Assembly (NCBI GenBank): GCA_022266195.1
Contig: WHVY01000006.1
Location: 1,550,001 to 1,614,000, forward strand
From: Tetranychus cinnabarinus
Lineage: Eukaryota > Arthropoda > Arachnida > Trombidiformes > Tetranychidae
Direction: 5' to 3'
DNA: 64,000 nucleotides
This document shows positions 13,892-27,700 of this stretch, piece by piece. Position 1 is the stretch's first letter. Every line of letters begins with the position of its first letter. The translations under genes and the position numbers were made by a program. The notes under the pieces were generated by a model. That model was given only the letters and a program-made list of their open reading frames with translations, ran no database searches and was not told the DNA's origin.

Positions 13892-16800
13892 TCAAATATT
13901 ACGTGAGGCCATTCCAAGAGTATCACAAGACTGTTTAATTACATTATTATTATTGTATTTGTTTTTGATCGGTAAATCTAATTTGCTATTTCTCCGAGTA
14001 AGAACGATTCGCAAACCATTTCGAGATCTTAAAACCATTTCTCCACTGATTATGAGCTTGTCACGCTGGTCAACTGAGTGAATTATGAAATGGCTCAAAA
14101 CTCTTGCCAGAATTGCTTTCTCCTCCATAACAGCAAATTTTTGTCCAATACAATTTCTCGGGCCAGCCGAGAAAGGTATATAAGCATAAGGATGACGGCC
14201 AGATGAATTTTCAGGCAAGAATCTATCAGGATCAAACTCTTCGGGCTTTGGAAATGTTTCTTCATTGCGATGAAGAAGATAGGTGAATATTGCACATGTC
14301 GTTCCTTTTGGCACTAAATATCCATCTGAGAAATCGAAGACAAGAGTTTTGTTAGAAATCTCTAAAAAATTAAAAGTTAAAATTAAATAATTATTGTAAT
14401 TGCTCTTACTTATCATTGTATCTTCGGATAATTCACGTCCAATGAAAGGAGCAACAGGGTAAACCCGCTGAACCTCTTTAAGAACACAATCTAAATATTT
14501 CATCTGTTTCAATTGTTCAACCGTGAATCCATTTGTTTCACAATTGTCATAACTTGATTCTAAAATAGCATCGATCTCGTCTCTGACTTTCTCTTGAATA
14601 TCTTTGTACAAACCAAGAATATACAAAGTCCAACTAATAGACATTGCGGTTGTATCATGACCCTGAAAATAAAAGCAGAAATATATTAAAATTTGAACTT
14701 GAATATAAATGAATATGTAATATATTTCTTGATACTAAAATTGGTAACTTACAGCAAACATGAAAGTGTCAACTTCTTCTCTGACATCTTCGATTGTCAT
14801 AACATTATTCTTCAAATGATGTTCCATCAATAAATCAAGAAAAGCCATTCTTTTCGTTTCGTACTTATTTTCAAGTTTATGAGTCTTTTCATTAAACACA
14901 TCTTGATCGTCAGTCAAATGTTCCGTCTGTGAATTGCATCCATTCTTATGCGCTTCAATCCATTCAGCTTTACGTTGCTTTATAACTTTCATGGTAAATG
15001 TTTTCATAACATTTAAACATCGTTTATATCGTCTTCCGTGGGGAGAAATAGCGAAAGCCCAATCTGGCCATAACCAGGGTCGACTGATTCGTATCAAAAA
15101 TAATTCACTAACTTGATGAAGACAGGTGACATATTCAGATTCTTGAGTTTGACAATTGACTTTTATTCCCATAGCAGTTTCACAAATGACATCCAAAGTA
15201 GTTAAAGTAACATAATCCAAGATATCGATTACAGATGACTGGCCAGATTGATTATCTGTCAACTGGTTGAGTTTGCTTATCAAAATTTCGGCATTTTCAT
15301 TGATTATGGGCAAGAAATCATTTAAAATGCGAAAATGAAAAGCTGGAGTAAGCAATTTGCGGCGAGATTTCCACTTATTTTTACTTGAAGTAACCAAACC
15401 AAGACCAAGCCAGGGTTTTAAGAAGTCATATTCAGCAGCTTTTTCAATCAATGAGTGGCTACTTAGAACAACCTAAATGATGTTTAAAAGCCCAAAATAC
15501 ATGAATTATTAGTAATTTTCAACGTAACAAATAATTATTAGCTTAAAAAATTCAAAATAAACTTACCTCAACAGCTTCAGGTGTGAAAAGAAATACAAAA
15601 GGCCTTATTCCAAGCCACATGCTAACAATCCGTTCTTTACCATAGATGAGAGGAGTTGAAGTCAACATTTGATAAATCACTATTTAAATAAAAATTTAAA
15701 GAAAACAATTAATAAAGAAATCAATAAATCATAGCAAAATCTGTACAATATTTAATGATACAATGCCAATTGAATTTCATGAATAAACTTTAATCTAGGC
15801 AAGCCTGAGACTACAATCAATCAAGTATTGAGCTTTAACAAGAATCTGATGTAAATTTGAAAAATGATTATCAATGTCAATGAGCGGCGACTTGACAATA
15901 AAGTTGTTTAACCTATTTTTTTGAATGCATTTGCGAATCAATTGGACGATATTGAAGAATAGACTTGAAGCGTTTCAGATCGTTGTGTTTATCAGGTTAC
16001 AATATAGCCAATTGAATCTCAAGGCTCTTACAGTTTTCAAAGGTAAATAATTAATTTAGTGTTAATAACAAAAAACAACAAAATATTTTAAGGCAACAAA
16101 AGGCCTGATGAGGATAATTTCCTGTTTCCAACTGTGATTTCAGGCACCAAAACCAATAAGAAAAGTGAAGCTAAACAAGTTCACAGGAAGAAAAATTGAC
16201 GAATTGAACTTATCCATCAACATTGAACAATCAATTACACACTGAATGAGTTACAGAAGTTATTTAACAATCAAACAGCATTATAATGGCTCTAAATAAA
16301 CAATAATAACAATTGCAAGTACCAATGTTTACTCTTAATTTAATTCTGGTTCCACCGTTGAATTTTAAACCAAGAAAAAACATAATCATGAAAATTACAG
16401 GTTGATATGTGGATATTTTTTTCAATGAAAACAGCAATTCAATGAATAACAACATCTAATTGTGAATACAACATCTTCCTACATTGGTGTATTTTTTTTG
16501 GTTAATTTGTTTTCTGAAGCATTCTATAAACATTAATTTTGCCAGCTTTTATTGAATCACTTAAGTGATTAATATTGTTAATTTGATTAATTAAATTACG
16601 GAATTATTGGAAGAGTGAGAAATTAAATGAAGTTTCCCTCAATGAAGCGTGAAAACAGTCTTAAAATGATGAACTCAATTATTGAAGTGTTAAAGATGAA
16701 GATGAAAATGAAGTGCAATCCATTTTCAACTTGAATCAAAACAATCGATGGTCAAGATTAATGTTTCCGGCTTTTTATTGACGAACAATATTCAGATCTT

Positions 16801-18107
16801 GAATTAAAATACTATACGTTTTAACCTTGTTAGAGAGAGAAAGAGAGAAAGAAAGAGATGGAAATGAAATAAAATTAATAAACAATAAAGTTAACAATCA
16901 ATAAACGGCACTTGTAACAAGACAATCATTAACAGTGTTGACCATTACAAACAACAAAAGACTTCTTAACATCACCCTTTCTTTTCACCATTTTACTCTT
17001 AACATCAATGAATAGAAATCGAAAGTGTTTCTTGGCCTAATTTTGATTGTTAAGGGTTAAAGGTAAATTAAGGGTAAACTATGATGGACAGTTCCTGATT
17101 ATGATGTTTCAATTTAATGGCTGTATTTGGAGTACTTCAAAAATCCTCGGAAAGATAACACTAATTTGATTTCTTTCACTTCCTAATTGAAATTGGATTG
17201 AGACAAATTTTTATTTATTGGTCATCGCTACAATTAACAAGTTAACCAATAAATGGATTTGTAACAAAACAATTGAACCATCAAAAAATAAGAAACAATT
17301 ATCAACACCTTGAAAAATAGCTTCTGAATGTTGACCAAAACTTGTCCAGTTTCTATGAAATATTTGAAAAAAATTGCCTTTAAAATGATATTGTCTGATG
17401 TTATTGAGTATTTTGTTGATACATACAGCTAGGTGTAACTAAATTAATTTTAAGAGGACCAATTTATGGCGAGAGATCAATAAAAACATAAAATATTTTG
17501 GCTTCAAAGAAAATAAAAATTCTGATTTTCTATTTGCTATTTTCAGTTGTTTTGCATCTAAAACAAAATGTTGTGCATCAAATCAAGGACAGTTAACATT
17601 GTCAATAAACAATGGAAATAGTTGTTCAAAAATGAATCTCAACAAGAATCCCATGAAAACTAACCAACCAAGTATTTGATAGACAAGAATTCTTGAAAAT
17701 CTTTACATGATGAGCACCAGATTCACAAGGCATGTGGAGTGAAAGTCAATAGCTTTGAGAAAATGACTAGAAGAGTATAAATAGCATGAATAAATTTGTA
17801 ATATGGGATTTGCTGTTAGATTTGGGTGAGAGTTGAGACCAAAAGTTTACTTACAGACATAAGTTCCATAAGGAAATTTAACTTTATCCAATTCCAGGAC
17901 AATCTTTGCATGTCCAAGTAACCAATGACATGGTGGACCAGGAATCTTGGCCATTAACTGACAAACACGACGCCATTCAATTAAACGGCGAATCACAAAA
18001 AAACTAAAACAAGAGGCAACCAAAAATAAATGGATTGGTAACAAAGAAGAAAAAGAAAGTGTTAACCGATTATCCGAATCCAACCAAGATGGCAACAAGT
18101 GTAACAT
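13892..18107 (-). CDS. Cytochrome P450, CYP4 family
   Basis: Haem-thiolate monooxygenase anchored in the ER membrane; CYP4 members typically oxidise fatty acids, hormones or xenobiotics, and the substrate here cannot be told. Five exons: 18107-17855, 15679-15567, 15472-14753, 14662-14410 and 14325-13892, giving about 590 aa. An N-terminal hydrophobic anchor is followed by the proline-rich hinge KIPGPPCHWLLGH. The CYP4 stretch EYDFLKPWLGLGLVTS follows, then the I-helix EVDTFMFAGHDTTA split by an intron, the K-helix EVQR (Glu-x-x-Arg), and the haem loop FSAGPRNCIGQKFA carrying the Cys ligand. All motifs are intact. The first intron (15680-17854) is 2.2 kb and holds no other gene. The C-terminal tail after the haem domain is longer than usual. 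The ATG at 18107 is chosen because it directly precedes the anchor. The family call rests on these motifs; a subfamily is not assignable. Confidence 0.92.
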
Positions 18108-19960
18108 TGTCACCGTAAAATATCCCAACTGTTATGACTAACAAAATGAACTTTGTTATCAGACTTAACTAATGATAAAAAGATAAGAAGAGAAACAAAG
18201 AAAGAGCGAAAGTGAGTTAGAGAGAGTGAGAGAGAAAAGACGATTGAAAAGATTGCTATTGTCTCGATGATTCAATCTCCCGCCTTATTTACTTTCACCT
18301 TTGCTTTTTTTGCTTATGCTTTCCCTTTTCGTCATCAACATTTCTGGTTTTCAAGCTTCTAAACTAAGGGCTGAACCCGATTTTTTTCAGCAAATGATTC
18401 TCTTCGCTGGAAATGTCCATTTGACCCAATTCACTGTGTTTACTCTGTTTTCTCATTCATTATATTCATCAAATTCATCATATTAAACATGCACATCATA
18501 GAGACATCATTAATGTCAATAGTGTTTATTCAATGTTAAAGATTTATTCTCTGATTGCTTTTTATTTTTCTATTTGAACAGTCTTCCTCTTCTCTCCTGC
18601 TCTTTCTATTTGTGCTAATCTTGTCCACCTTATGCTAAATATTTCCACTATTAATGACCTCAATTATCAACTGACCCATTGAATTTGGTGTTATAAGTGA
18701 ATATGTGATGAAGTGATCGCATCATCAACCAGTGGGAAGCTGTGCTTGGAGTAACCGATGTTCAGTGTTTTCATTCTTTTTCAGCTAAATTCAGCTTCAT
18801 ATTTAGATTTTAGCTCTAGTTTATCTTAATCTTCATTTGAGAAGGTAAAATTTAATGAAGAAGATGCTGATAAGCTGAGAGAGGTAAGCTACAATTTTCA
18901 GTAGCTTCCTATTTGACTTGAGAAATGACCATTTAATTCGATTTGCCAGTTCAAATCATTTTAGTGTGTAGGTAAAAACTTTACAATGCATTCAATCTGA
19001 TTTTGATTGACAATATTAATGTGTGAACAATTTCATCATGTGGATCATCATTATTGGCAGTTTTAAGTAGGGTTTTGGGTGAATTATTGTTTAACCAAGG
19101 TTAGATGAAATTTTAAAATGTAGGATTGAGATAACTCATTCATCATTAATTGCTAAAAGTTCCAAATACTGATGAAATTTTCAGCTTTAAAAATGCATTT
19201 TTCATGCAATTTAGCTACCTAGTGTAGATGAAAAAAGTATCAAAAATTTTTGATCATAAGCTTTTAGTCTAATTTAAAATTAAACTTTTTGAGATTTAAC
19301 AATTTGCTGTGCTGGGACAATAAGCTAGGAAAGTGAAAATCCTTCAATTTTTGATGAATTGGACAATTATATGATCAAATTAAGTCTTAATGGCTACAAT
19401 TTAGCACAACTTTGTGTGAATACAGGATTTACCTCAAGGAAACAATGTTTAGTTAGCACTAACAATCGAATCATTAAAATCACTACATTTCCAAGAATCA
19501 ATCATCAATTTTGTAATTTTCAGTTCAGTAAAAATTGTCACAGGAAATCAAATTAACGATAAAATACAGTTTTCAATCTATTTTACCTATTGTAAAGACT
19601 TTTTATATCTTATATTAGTAGCACACTGGTAACTACAAATTAGGGTTTCAGTTAACGCAATTTTTAGGTCCTTCTTTGGTATTTATTGTTTTCAGACATG
19701 AATATGTAAGTTACTCAAAGATTTGTTGATTATGAAAATAATTTAGTCAATCATTAATGAAATTTAATTCTGTACTTTCAGAGCCATCTTTACTCGAGCG
19801 ATTGAACTATAACATCAAAGGAAAAAGGATTAAAAATGTATTTACGGGATTCTAAACTAAACTAAACTGGATTGTATCAAATTTATGATTTTCATTTGAT
19901 TTGTTTCGCGGTCATATTTTCGCAAGTTCATAAGCTGATTGGTTATATTTGACTTCAACC
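18108..19960. other. Intergenic between divergent genes
   Basis: Should hold the promoters of the P450 (-) and of the hexapeptide-repeat gene (+). Short open frames at 18301-18486 and 19359-19556 have no recognisable feature. Nothing else is visible. Confidence 0.55.
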
Positions 19961-20914
19961 ATGACTGACCCATCATCTCAGCCACCTGAGAGGCTCGATA
20001 TTAAAGAGGAGGATGACAAAAACTCTGCGTCCTCTTCTAATTCTGATACATCTAGAGATTTGTGTTTGATTAAATCAGATGAAACCTCTGAGATTCCATT
20101 TGAACAAGAGCGGTCAATATCTATATCCTCGGTCATGTCTTTAAAATTTTCAGATTTAGAAGATTCGAAAGGCAGTTCTACTGATAGTATTCCGCCTGCT
20201 CCTACTGAACCACCGGCTTTTACTGAAATTTATTCCGCTACTGGACCTAATGCTACTTTTAAACCTATGGATGAAACTGCACTTATGGTTCCTATTAAAC
20301 CCACGACTCCATCCGAATCTTTAGCCACGACTGAATCTACAGCTCCTACCGAGCCAACGGTTTCTACTAAACTTACAACTCCTTCTGAATCAACGGTTCC
20401 TACTACACCTATGGCTCCTACTGAACTAACAGCTCCTACCAAACCCACAGCTCCACCCGAACCTTTTGCCACGACCGAACCTTCAGCTCCAACTGAATCA
20501 ATGGTTCCCACTAAACCTACAGCGCAAACTGAACCTTTAGCCACGTCTGAATCAACAGCTCCCACCGAACCAACGGTTCCTACTAAATCTATGGCTACTG
20601 CTGAACCTGTGGTCCCTGATAAACCTACAGCTCCTACTGAACCTTTAGCCACTATTGAACCTTATGGCACTACTCAACTTTATGCCACTACGGAACCTTC
20701 TGCTACTACTGAACCTACGGTTCCTGCTAAACCTTCAGCTCCTACTGAGTCTTCTACTAGTAATGAACCTACGGCTCCTCCTGTTGATACATCGAGTTCC
20801 AAAGAAGTGCAAAAAAAGCGAAAAAGAACAAGGTCTAAAAGACGACCAAGAACTAAGTCGTATTCAGCTCCAAGACGAAGTCCGCGTCTTAAAGCAAAAC
20901 GGAAAAACTCATAA
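19961..20914 (+). CDS. Hexapeptide-repeat protein with basic C-terminal tail, function unknown
   Basis: I do not recognise this protein. A single open frame of about 317 aa starts at ATG 19961 with an acidic, Ser-rich N-terminus (MTDPSSQPPERLDIKEEDD). From 20198 to 20773 it consists of 32 consecutive hexads in unbroken register, consensus [A/V][P/T]T[E/K]Px. It ends in a strongly basic segment of about 35 residues, KKRKRTRSKRRPRTKSYSAP followed by RRSPRLKAKRK, which looks like a nuclear-localisation or nucleic-acid/chromatin-binding tail. There is no signal peptide or membrane segment, so a mucin-like secreted role is not supported despite the Thr/Pro repeats. The antisense strand is also open over the repeat (20652-20230), which is a by-product of the 18-bp periodicity. 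A disordered nuclear protein is an inference from composition only. Confidence 0.65.
   Translation: MTDPSSQPPERLDIKEEDDKNSASSSNSDTSRDLCLIKSDETSEIPFEQERSISISSVMSLKFSDLEDSKGSSTDSIPPAPTEPPAFTEIYSATGPNATFKPMDETALMVPIKPTTPSESLATTESTAPTEPTVSTKLTTPSESTVPTTPMAPTELTAPTKPTAPPEPFATTEPSAPTESMVPTKPTAQTEPLATSESTAPTEPTVPTKSMATAEPVVPDKPTAPTEPLATIEPYGTTQLYATTEPSATTEPTVPAKPSAPTESSTSNEPTAPPVDTSSSKEVQKKRKRTRSKRRPRTKSYSAPRRSPRLKAKRKNS
20198..20773 (+). repeat. 18-bp tandem coding repeat (32 units)
   Basis: Thirty-two diverged 18-bp units, each coding one hexad of the type APTEPT, VPTKPT or ATTEPS. There is no indel out of register across 576 bp. Recurrent words are gctcctactgaacc and gttcctactaaacc. Confidence 0.85.
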
Positions 20915-21783
20915 TTCAAAGGTCCATTTGATGCATTTACAGAATAGATTGTTACGTTTATTATTGTAAAGAGAGTTTTTATATCCAATCATATTCATTT
21001 ATGATTGTGCATTAAAGAAGATTTTTATCAATCATTCGTCAATTCTTTTTTGTTAGGAAATTTTAATGCATCGATTGGGAAAATTATTTTGACAGTTCCA
21101 CAGTGGAATGCGGGGATTTGTAACAAACGATTAATTAACTCGTACAATTTATTGATGATTAACTATTACCTGCTTCGTGACTACATTGTGAATTTTTTTG
21201 AACTAAAAATTGGAGACTTGAATTACATTTGTAATTCAAAGCGCAAGTGATGACTTATATCCTTGACCCAACCTTAACTTAAAGGTTAACTAGATTATGA
21301 AGAGGCCATTTAAAACTAGAGTTTGAATGGTAGGCTTTCTTAATGTTGTTATAAGGGAAGAGGCGTGAAGATTTGTTGAAGAATGATGAGGATAAGATGA
21401 GATGAAGAGCAGAGATGATACATAAAAGTTTAAAGACAAGCAAATAGACAATAAATTGCATTATGAGTTAGATAATCTCATTATGGGTTAGTTTTCATGG
21501 TGAATCATTATTTAACATCAACATGTTGTAAAATAAATCAAACAAAAAAACAGAAAAAAAACAAATAAAATTAAGAAACGGTCTAAAACATAATGTAAAA
21601 ATAATCTCCGAGTTAAATTTGATGAGAGATTAAAAATGGCTATAACCGATTGCCTAGAATCAAGTAAGAAATCAGTTATCTAGAACAATTACTTGAATTC
21701 ATCAGCATTGGTTGTAATTAAAGCTAAAAATAGAAATTCAATTACGTGTTTGAATTTTTTTTGTAAAATGTTGATTATTTCCC
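20915..21783. other. Intergenic, convergent 3' ends
   Basis: Between the hexapeptide-repeat gene (+) and the desaturase (-). The 21005-21250 frame begins at a non-ATG codon and has no recognisable domain. I see no gene. Confidence 0.5.
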
Positions 21784-24777
21784 TTAAAGTGTTGACATTA
21801 CTGAATTGCCATGAGACGAATAATGTTCCTTAAAGTTACCAGTCCGCCTAATACGAGCGTCAATCATCTTAACTGGTGCAGTCTTTAAATCATAGGCCTG
21901 GCCAATTCTGGCCATTGTGTTGATAAAGCAAGTCGTCAGATTCCATCTCCAACCCAACTCTGATGTTGAATAGTCCCAGGGAAAGGTGTGATGATAATTG
22001 TGGAAGCCTTCACCAAGTGCACCAATGATTACATATTTGTTTTCTCGAGCTCCAATGGTAACATCGTATGGACGATTACCCCAAAGATGAGCCACAGAAT
22101 TAACCAGCCATGTAAAGTGGAGAGATATACAATAACGAGCCAAACCGGCAAGCATAAATGCATTCCAAAAAGACTCATTCCAACAGACAATTGGAATTGC
22201 TGAGGGAATAATTATACAACAAAGAATAGCCAATGGAAGGAAGTAATTTTTTTGAAACCGAACCACCGGGTCCTCTAATAAATCAGAGCAATCAACTAAG
22301 CGTCCCTTATTGATTACATCAGGATGCTTTTTAACACATAACCAACCCATGTGCGCAAAAAAGAAGCCTCGATTGGCATTGTGTGGATCTGCGTCCGTCT
22401 CACTGTACGTATGATGAACTCGATGATCTCGACACCATTCATAGATATTGTTCTGTAATGAAGAAATAATTGAATAGAATCAGTAAATTTGATTTATTGA
22501 TGGCAGTCAAATCCTATAATTATCATTGAGTAAACTCATTCGTTGAATAAGCTTGAGTGAATCTTTTAAATTGAAATGAAATTGTCTGATCAACGAATGA
22601 TTTTACCCATTTATTTAATAACTTAAAATTTCCATTCTTCCGTATTAGGCTGACTTTTTATAAACAAATTATTGTAATCATCCAATATTTTGAGTATATT
22701 ATTATTCATGGAAAAATAGCTAACTAACGTCAAAATGGAAACCAAACACCAGTCAAGCTGATAATGTTTTTTTTAATAATAACTTTTCAGCTATTGTTTG
22801 TCATTAGATAATCTAAACGTAAAAACAATATCAAAATATTAACTGACAAATTTTCATGACAGTAAATATTGATGTTGATAATTAAACGGAAATTATGAAT
22901 AAAATCATCTTGATCAAAAGCTAGATGTTGTTGATTGACCAATTACCTGTCCACAAACTGTTTGTAAAATTGCGAGAAAAATTCGCAAAGGAAGTTTAGC
23001 TTTGTAAGCTCGATGGGACCAGAGACGATGGGCACCCGCTGTAATACCCAAACCACTGAAGGATCCAAAGACAAATGCTAAAGGAAACAATGAGAAAAAT
23101 GAGAAAAAAAAGAGTGAAATTATTTTGCGAAGAAGTTGAAAATGAAAGGAAAAAGGTCAATTTATTAAAGACATTTCGCTATCTAACAGAAACAGGTTAT
23201 TTGAAGATGAAAGAGGAGAAAAAAAGAATAGAATTGATGCCATCATGAAATAGTAAAGATCCATTTTTGGCTGAATATTGGGTTATGCACTGTTAAGAGT
23301 TCTTTGTTGAACGTTTGAAGTTGTGAGTTGAATTCACATTTTCATCACAATTATACCTTACCATCGACGGGTTAAAACTGTTACTCTTTAATCTAATAAT
23401 TCATATACTTGAACCAGGTAAAACTAATCATGTTTGAAAAACCTTTCACTTTTCAAATGATTGGAAGAGATGGTATCAAATAAAAGGAGAAAGTTGAACG
23501 AAAATGTACTTCATAATGGCCTCACCTCAAGCCTCATCGCTTCCCTTGAATTCAAATTTTGAAAAAAACAAATAAGTACTTGAGTGTCTTGCAATTCAAC
23601 TTTGAGTTGAATGATAAAAACAGCTAATTATCAATAAACTCGAAATGAATTTATTGAAAATTTGCGAAAAAAGTGCCTCCAATTTACTTGGAATTGAACA
23701 TCGAAAGCTGTTGAATATTTTCAACCGGATTTCACAATTAACTGCAACTTTTATGGGAAATCAACAAATTCAAATCTATTGTTAATTTTATTGATTTCCA
23801 AAGAATTGCTGATTCTAAACTGTCAATCGTCTCATTAACTGGATGAAAGGGAAATATCGGTAATAACCAATTCAAGACGTCATTTTTGAGTCCGCCAAAA
23901 ATGGCGATTGAATTTTAAGTTATTTTCAAAAAATGAAAAAGTCTGTCTGAGGATGTTCTAACACTCACAAATAAATCAAATCAAATTATTGAATCAAGAA
24001 GAACAATCACCAGACTGAGCAATCATTTCGAACAGGAGCTTTTCAATGATTGAAACGGAACCACAAAATGGTTTCACTATAATCTTCAAACAGACTGTAC
24101 CATCATATTTGTGGATCCTTATAAAATAGGAAAACTGAAGATTTTAATTTACAAGATACTAATGAAGGCTATTTCGAAGCTATTAATTAATTAAAGTATC
24201 CTTCTAAAATTAATAGGTAAATAATCGATAGATTAATGATTGAAATACTACAATGTTTACAATCAAAAAAACTATCTAAAAGTCAAAGAGCTAAATTAAT
24301 AGCATGTTTCTAACGGTTAATGAATAAATGAATGGCATAGGATTTAATTTACGAAAATTGAATGTCTGGAAGGGTTAACTAACTCTAACACTGATGGATT
24401 TAATTGAAGAAACCAATTAACTTACCATAAGCCATGGTTAACCAAGGAGGGTTAGTAAACAATTTGAATAGTCCATAAACAAGTGAAGAGTGTAGAATAA
24501 CAAAGGCAAAGACATTTCTCCATACAATTACTTGGGTTGGTTCTATTGGCGGGTGTTTAGTTGATTCTGGTGAGGTTTCAGGTGATGTTGACCATTTGGT
24601 TGGTGTTGAGGAGACTGTTGGTGATGTGGTGACTGATGGTGTCGATGGCGATGATGAGGCTTCTTTATTAGATCGGATGGACATTTTTCTTTCAGTTAGA
24701 TTCTCATTGATAATCTCACGAATTCTGTCAACCTCATTCTTTGAATAAGTTTGAGTGATTGATGTGATGGCAACCAT
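21784..24777 (-). CDS. Acyl-CoA delta-9 (stearoyl-CoA) desaturase
   Basis: ER membrane di-iron enzyme that introduces a double bond into fatty acyl-CoA. Three exons: 24777-24426, 23077-22947 and 22452-21784, giving 383 aa. The ATG at 24777 is followed by a Ser/Thr/Pro-rich N-terminal extension of about 75 residues before WRNVFAFVILHSSLVYG, the first membrane segment. All three histidine boxes are present: HRLWSH in exon 2, HRVHH near the start of exon 3, and HNYHH near the C-terminus. The family stretch NNIYEWCRDHRVHHTYSETD is intact, as is GEGFHNYHHTFPWDYSTSELGWR. Junctions are GT-AG and in frame. Intron 1 (23078-24425) is 1.3 kb and intron 2 (22453-22946) is 494 bp; neither contains another gene. 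Front-end desaturases would carry a cytochrome b5 domain, which is absent here. The gene appears complete and intact. Confidence 0.95.
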
Positions 24778-27700
24778 GTTTAACAAACAGAATTGATAAC
24801 AAATTTGTAAATCCTTAAATTATTGGACAAGAGATGAAATGGGAAACACAAAGAATAACATTTTATATTAAAACGAAGACAAAAGCAAAAATTAATCAAT
24901 TTGTCTGCATTGGTGGGAAACAACAAAATGTCTGGTAAGCCCTCTAACGAGAGTAAAGGTTACTTAAATATTGATCCAAAAATCTTTGATTTTCAAACTA
25001 AATCACAAATCATGATCATACTTACCTTTTTGATTGTTATAGTTGATTGGTAATATATATTAAATATATTAGTTGAAACTACAAATCAAATCATAGATTA
25101 AGTAAAAAATGATCAAGAATGGGTTAAAATAAAAATATGCGTTTAATCTCGTTAAAACTTGGTGAAAATAAAAATGAATAATGGGAAGGTAAAAAAATTA
25201 GGTAAGTTGAAAAGTTAATGTTGATTGTTCGGATTGAATTTGATTCTCAATTGAGAAAGTCTTGATAGTGATTTACTATTGTATTAACAAAACAACATTG
25301 AGCACACAATCTGCTATTTCAGGTTTCAAAGCAGCAAACAAATTTGGTTAACACCACCTCCAACAAGAGACAAAATATTGTGAATCTATTTTGCACCAAT
25401 AGATTTCAATAGACCACGATGATGGTTGAAGATGAAAATGATGATGATAAAGATGATGATGGTGAAGATGATGTTGCAAGACAAGGTGGGAATCAACTGA
25501 TTGTATTTGGAAGAGCTTGAATGGATCTATTATTATATTTCAATAACTAGCAGTAACTTGATGTCGATTGATTCCACCTTTCCTTCAATCCGGTATTGTA
25601 AAGACTCAAAGAACCTTTTACAGTAAAAAATTCATAAATTAATCATCCTCCTAATCGTCATCACAATCAACACCATGATGGACACCATCATTGCCATAAT
25701 TTATCCGAAAAAAATGTCCATTAAATAAGCTGACAACAGTCAATGCAAATGAACTTTTGAGACATCAGTTACTTTGCTGGTTAAAAATTGATTAACTTTC
25801 TTCTTCTTCTGTCTATTTTATCTTCTCTTTCTTTTCTTTTTGTTTCATTTTCTTAATTTCTCATTTCTCACTGTCTTCATTATCATCACCTCATGACCAA
25901 CCTGCCTTAAGCTTTGCTTTCAATGAAAAATGGTCAAAGCAAAAGCAAACAGAAACCATTATTTTGGTTGTTGCCGTATTTGTTTGGTCTGTATGGTTGC
26001 TGCCAGACAATTTAATTGATTAAATTGATAGTAACAAATCAACTGTGAATAGTAAATATTTTTTTTCACCTTTTCTAGTTAAAACGCATTTTCATCTTTA
26101 TATTTACCTGTTGACTTTACAGTTGGACATTTATGGGAATAAGTACAAGGCTAATTGTTTTAAGGTATAAATCAAATTTGGAAAATTTCTTTGCACGGAA
26201 GAAACATCAAGTCGACAATCAACACCAAGCCTAGAGACTAACGACCAATATTTGTTCAGTAGTTAATTTATGGTAAAAACCTCAATTTTTTAAATATTAC
26301 ACATTAATTTATTATTCACAGATTCGCCCACCAAGTCATTCTGAATTAGGTACAAAGTATTGAAACCAGAAATGTACATAAACAAAGACTTTTAGCGAAA
26401 AGCAAAGATCGAAATGGCGATGAAAATGAGAGTTATTTATATTGTTTTAATCAAATAAATGGTAGAAATTGAAACAGCAAATGAAAGTGAATTCAAAATG
26501 TTTTCCATTTTTGATTTGTAAAACATTTTCTGGTTTCTTTTGGGTTAAGTTAGGTTCATCTGGTTTTTTAAGGTTTGTATTGTTAATTGTCTTGTTAATC
26601 ATCCTAAGAGTCTTGCAAGTGTTGTTAGGCTAATATTAATTATAATACTAATAATAATACTAGCACCGACAAAACAGCAAAGGATAGAGACAAGAAGTTG
26701 CCCAGAAGATAATCAGAAGATCTTAAACCAGGATTACATCAGAGGCTATCTCTGGTTTTAAGCTGCAAACAATGGATTAATTTATCCTTAAGCTTTATCA
26801 AAGCGTTTAACATTTCAAATCCGACCTTTGAAGATTAAAATTGCCGACTGTTAATCCTGATTCACAAGGCGACAATTGAAGAGCGATCCAATCAGAAATG
26901 GATATTTCAAAGTCGCCTGAAAGTCTCGTTTGTTCAAAGTGCTTTCAAATCATGGTTAAAGTAATTTCATTTTTTGTGGTTAAATTGGGCAAATTGAATT
27001 GATGATTGAATTGAATTACTTGACCATTGAATTATGTGTTTTTTACAAGGTGTTTAATGGTCAGTCAATTTTTATTGTCAATCCTTTTCTCTCAACAACA
27101 TCTTGTCCTAATTTGTTTCGCTATTTGCTTTGTAAAAAGCTTCAAGAGTTGGTCAATGATTAAATCAATTGTTCAAACAAGAGTTAAGGCTGTAATCAGT
27201 TCCAATTATTGTACAATTTAAACACTTTCACACCAATTTGAGTTAATTTCAAGTGTTAACTTGATCATTATCACAGATTTTATCATTGAAAATAAAAGAG
27301 TTTAAACTCAAATAGACATTCAACTATCCATTAATTAATCAAATACAAATTGAAGTGAATTTACCGGAGAAAATGAAATTCAACAAAAATGGGAATTTCA
27401 GCTACAATTGAAAACCAATTTAAACATACAAGTTGAACAATGTAAAATGTGAGGCCAGAATCTATACAAATTGTAAGTACAAAACTGACAATTGTGAGCT
27501 TTAAACGCTAATCTGTACTTGCTGGGCCTACAGTTTAACCTAAACATAACAATCACACTGGAAGCTGTTGTTGAGTCAGTTTACCAGTTTCCCATCAACC
27601 TCTTCCGTCTTCTTGTCTCTGGTAACATCATCTTTCCTCTTTCATCTTCATCTTCTTCCTCTTTCCTTTTCTCTTTCACTGTTCGTCTTTAAAAATGACC

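Noticed and set aside
20230..20652. Long antisense open frame over the hexapeptide repeat
   Set aside because: It is open only because the 18-bp repeat lacks antisense stops; its translation merely mirrors the repeat.
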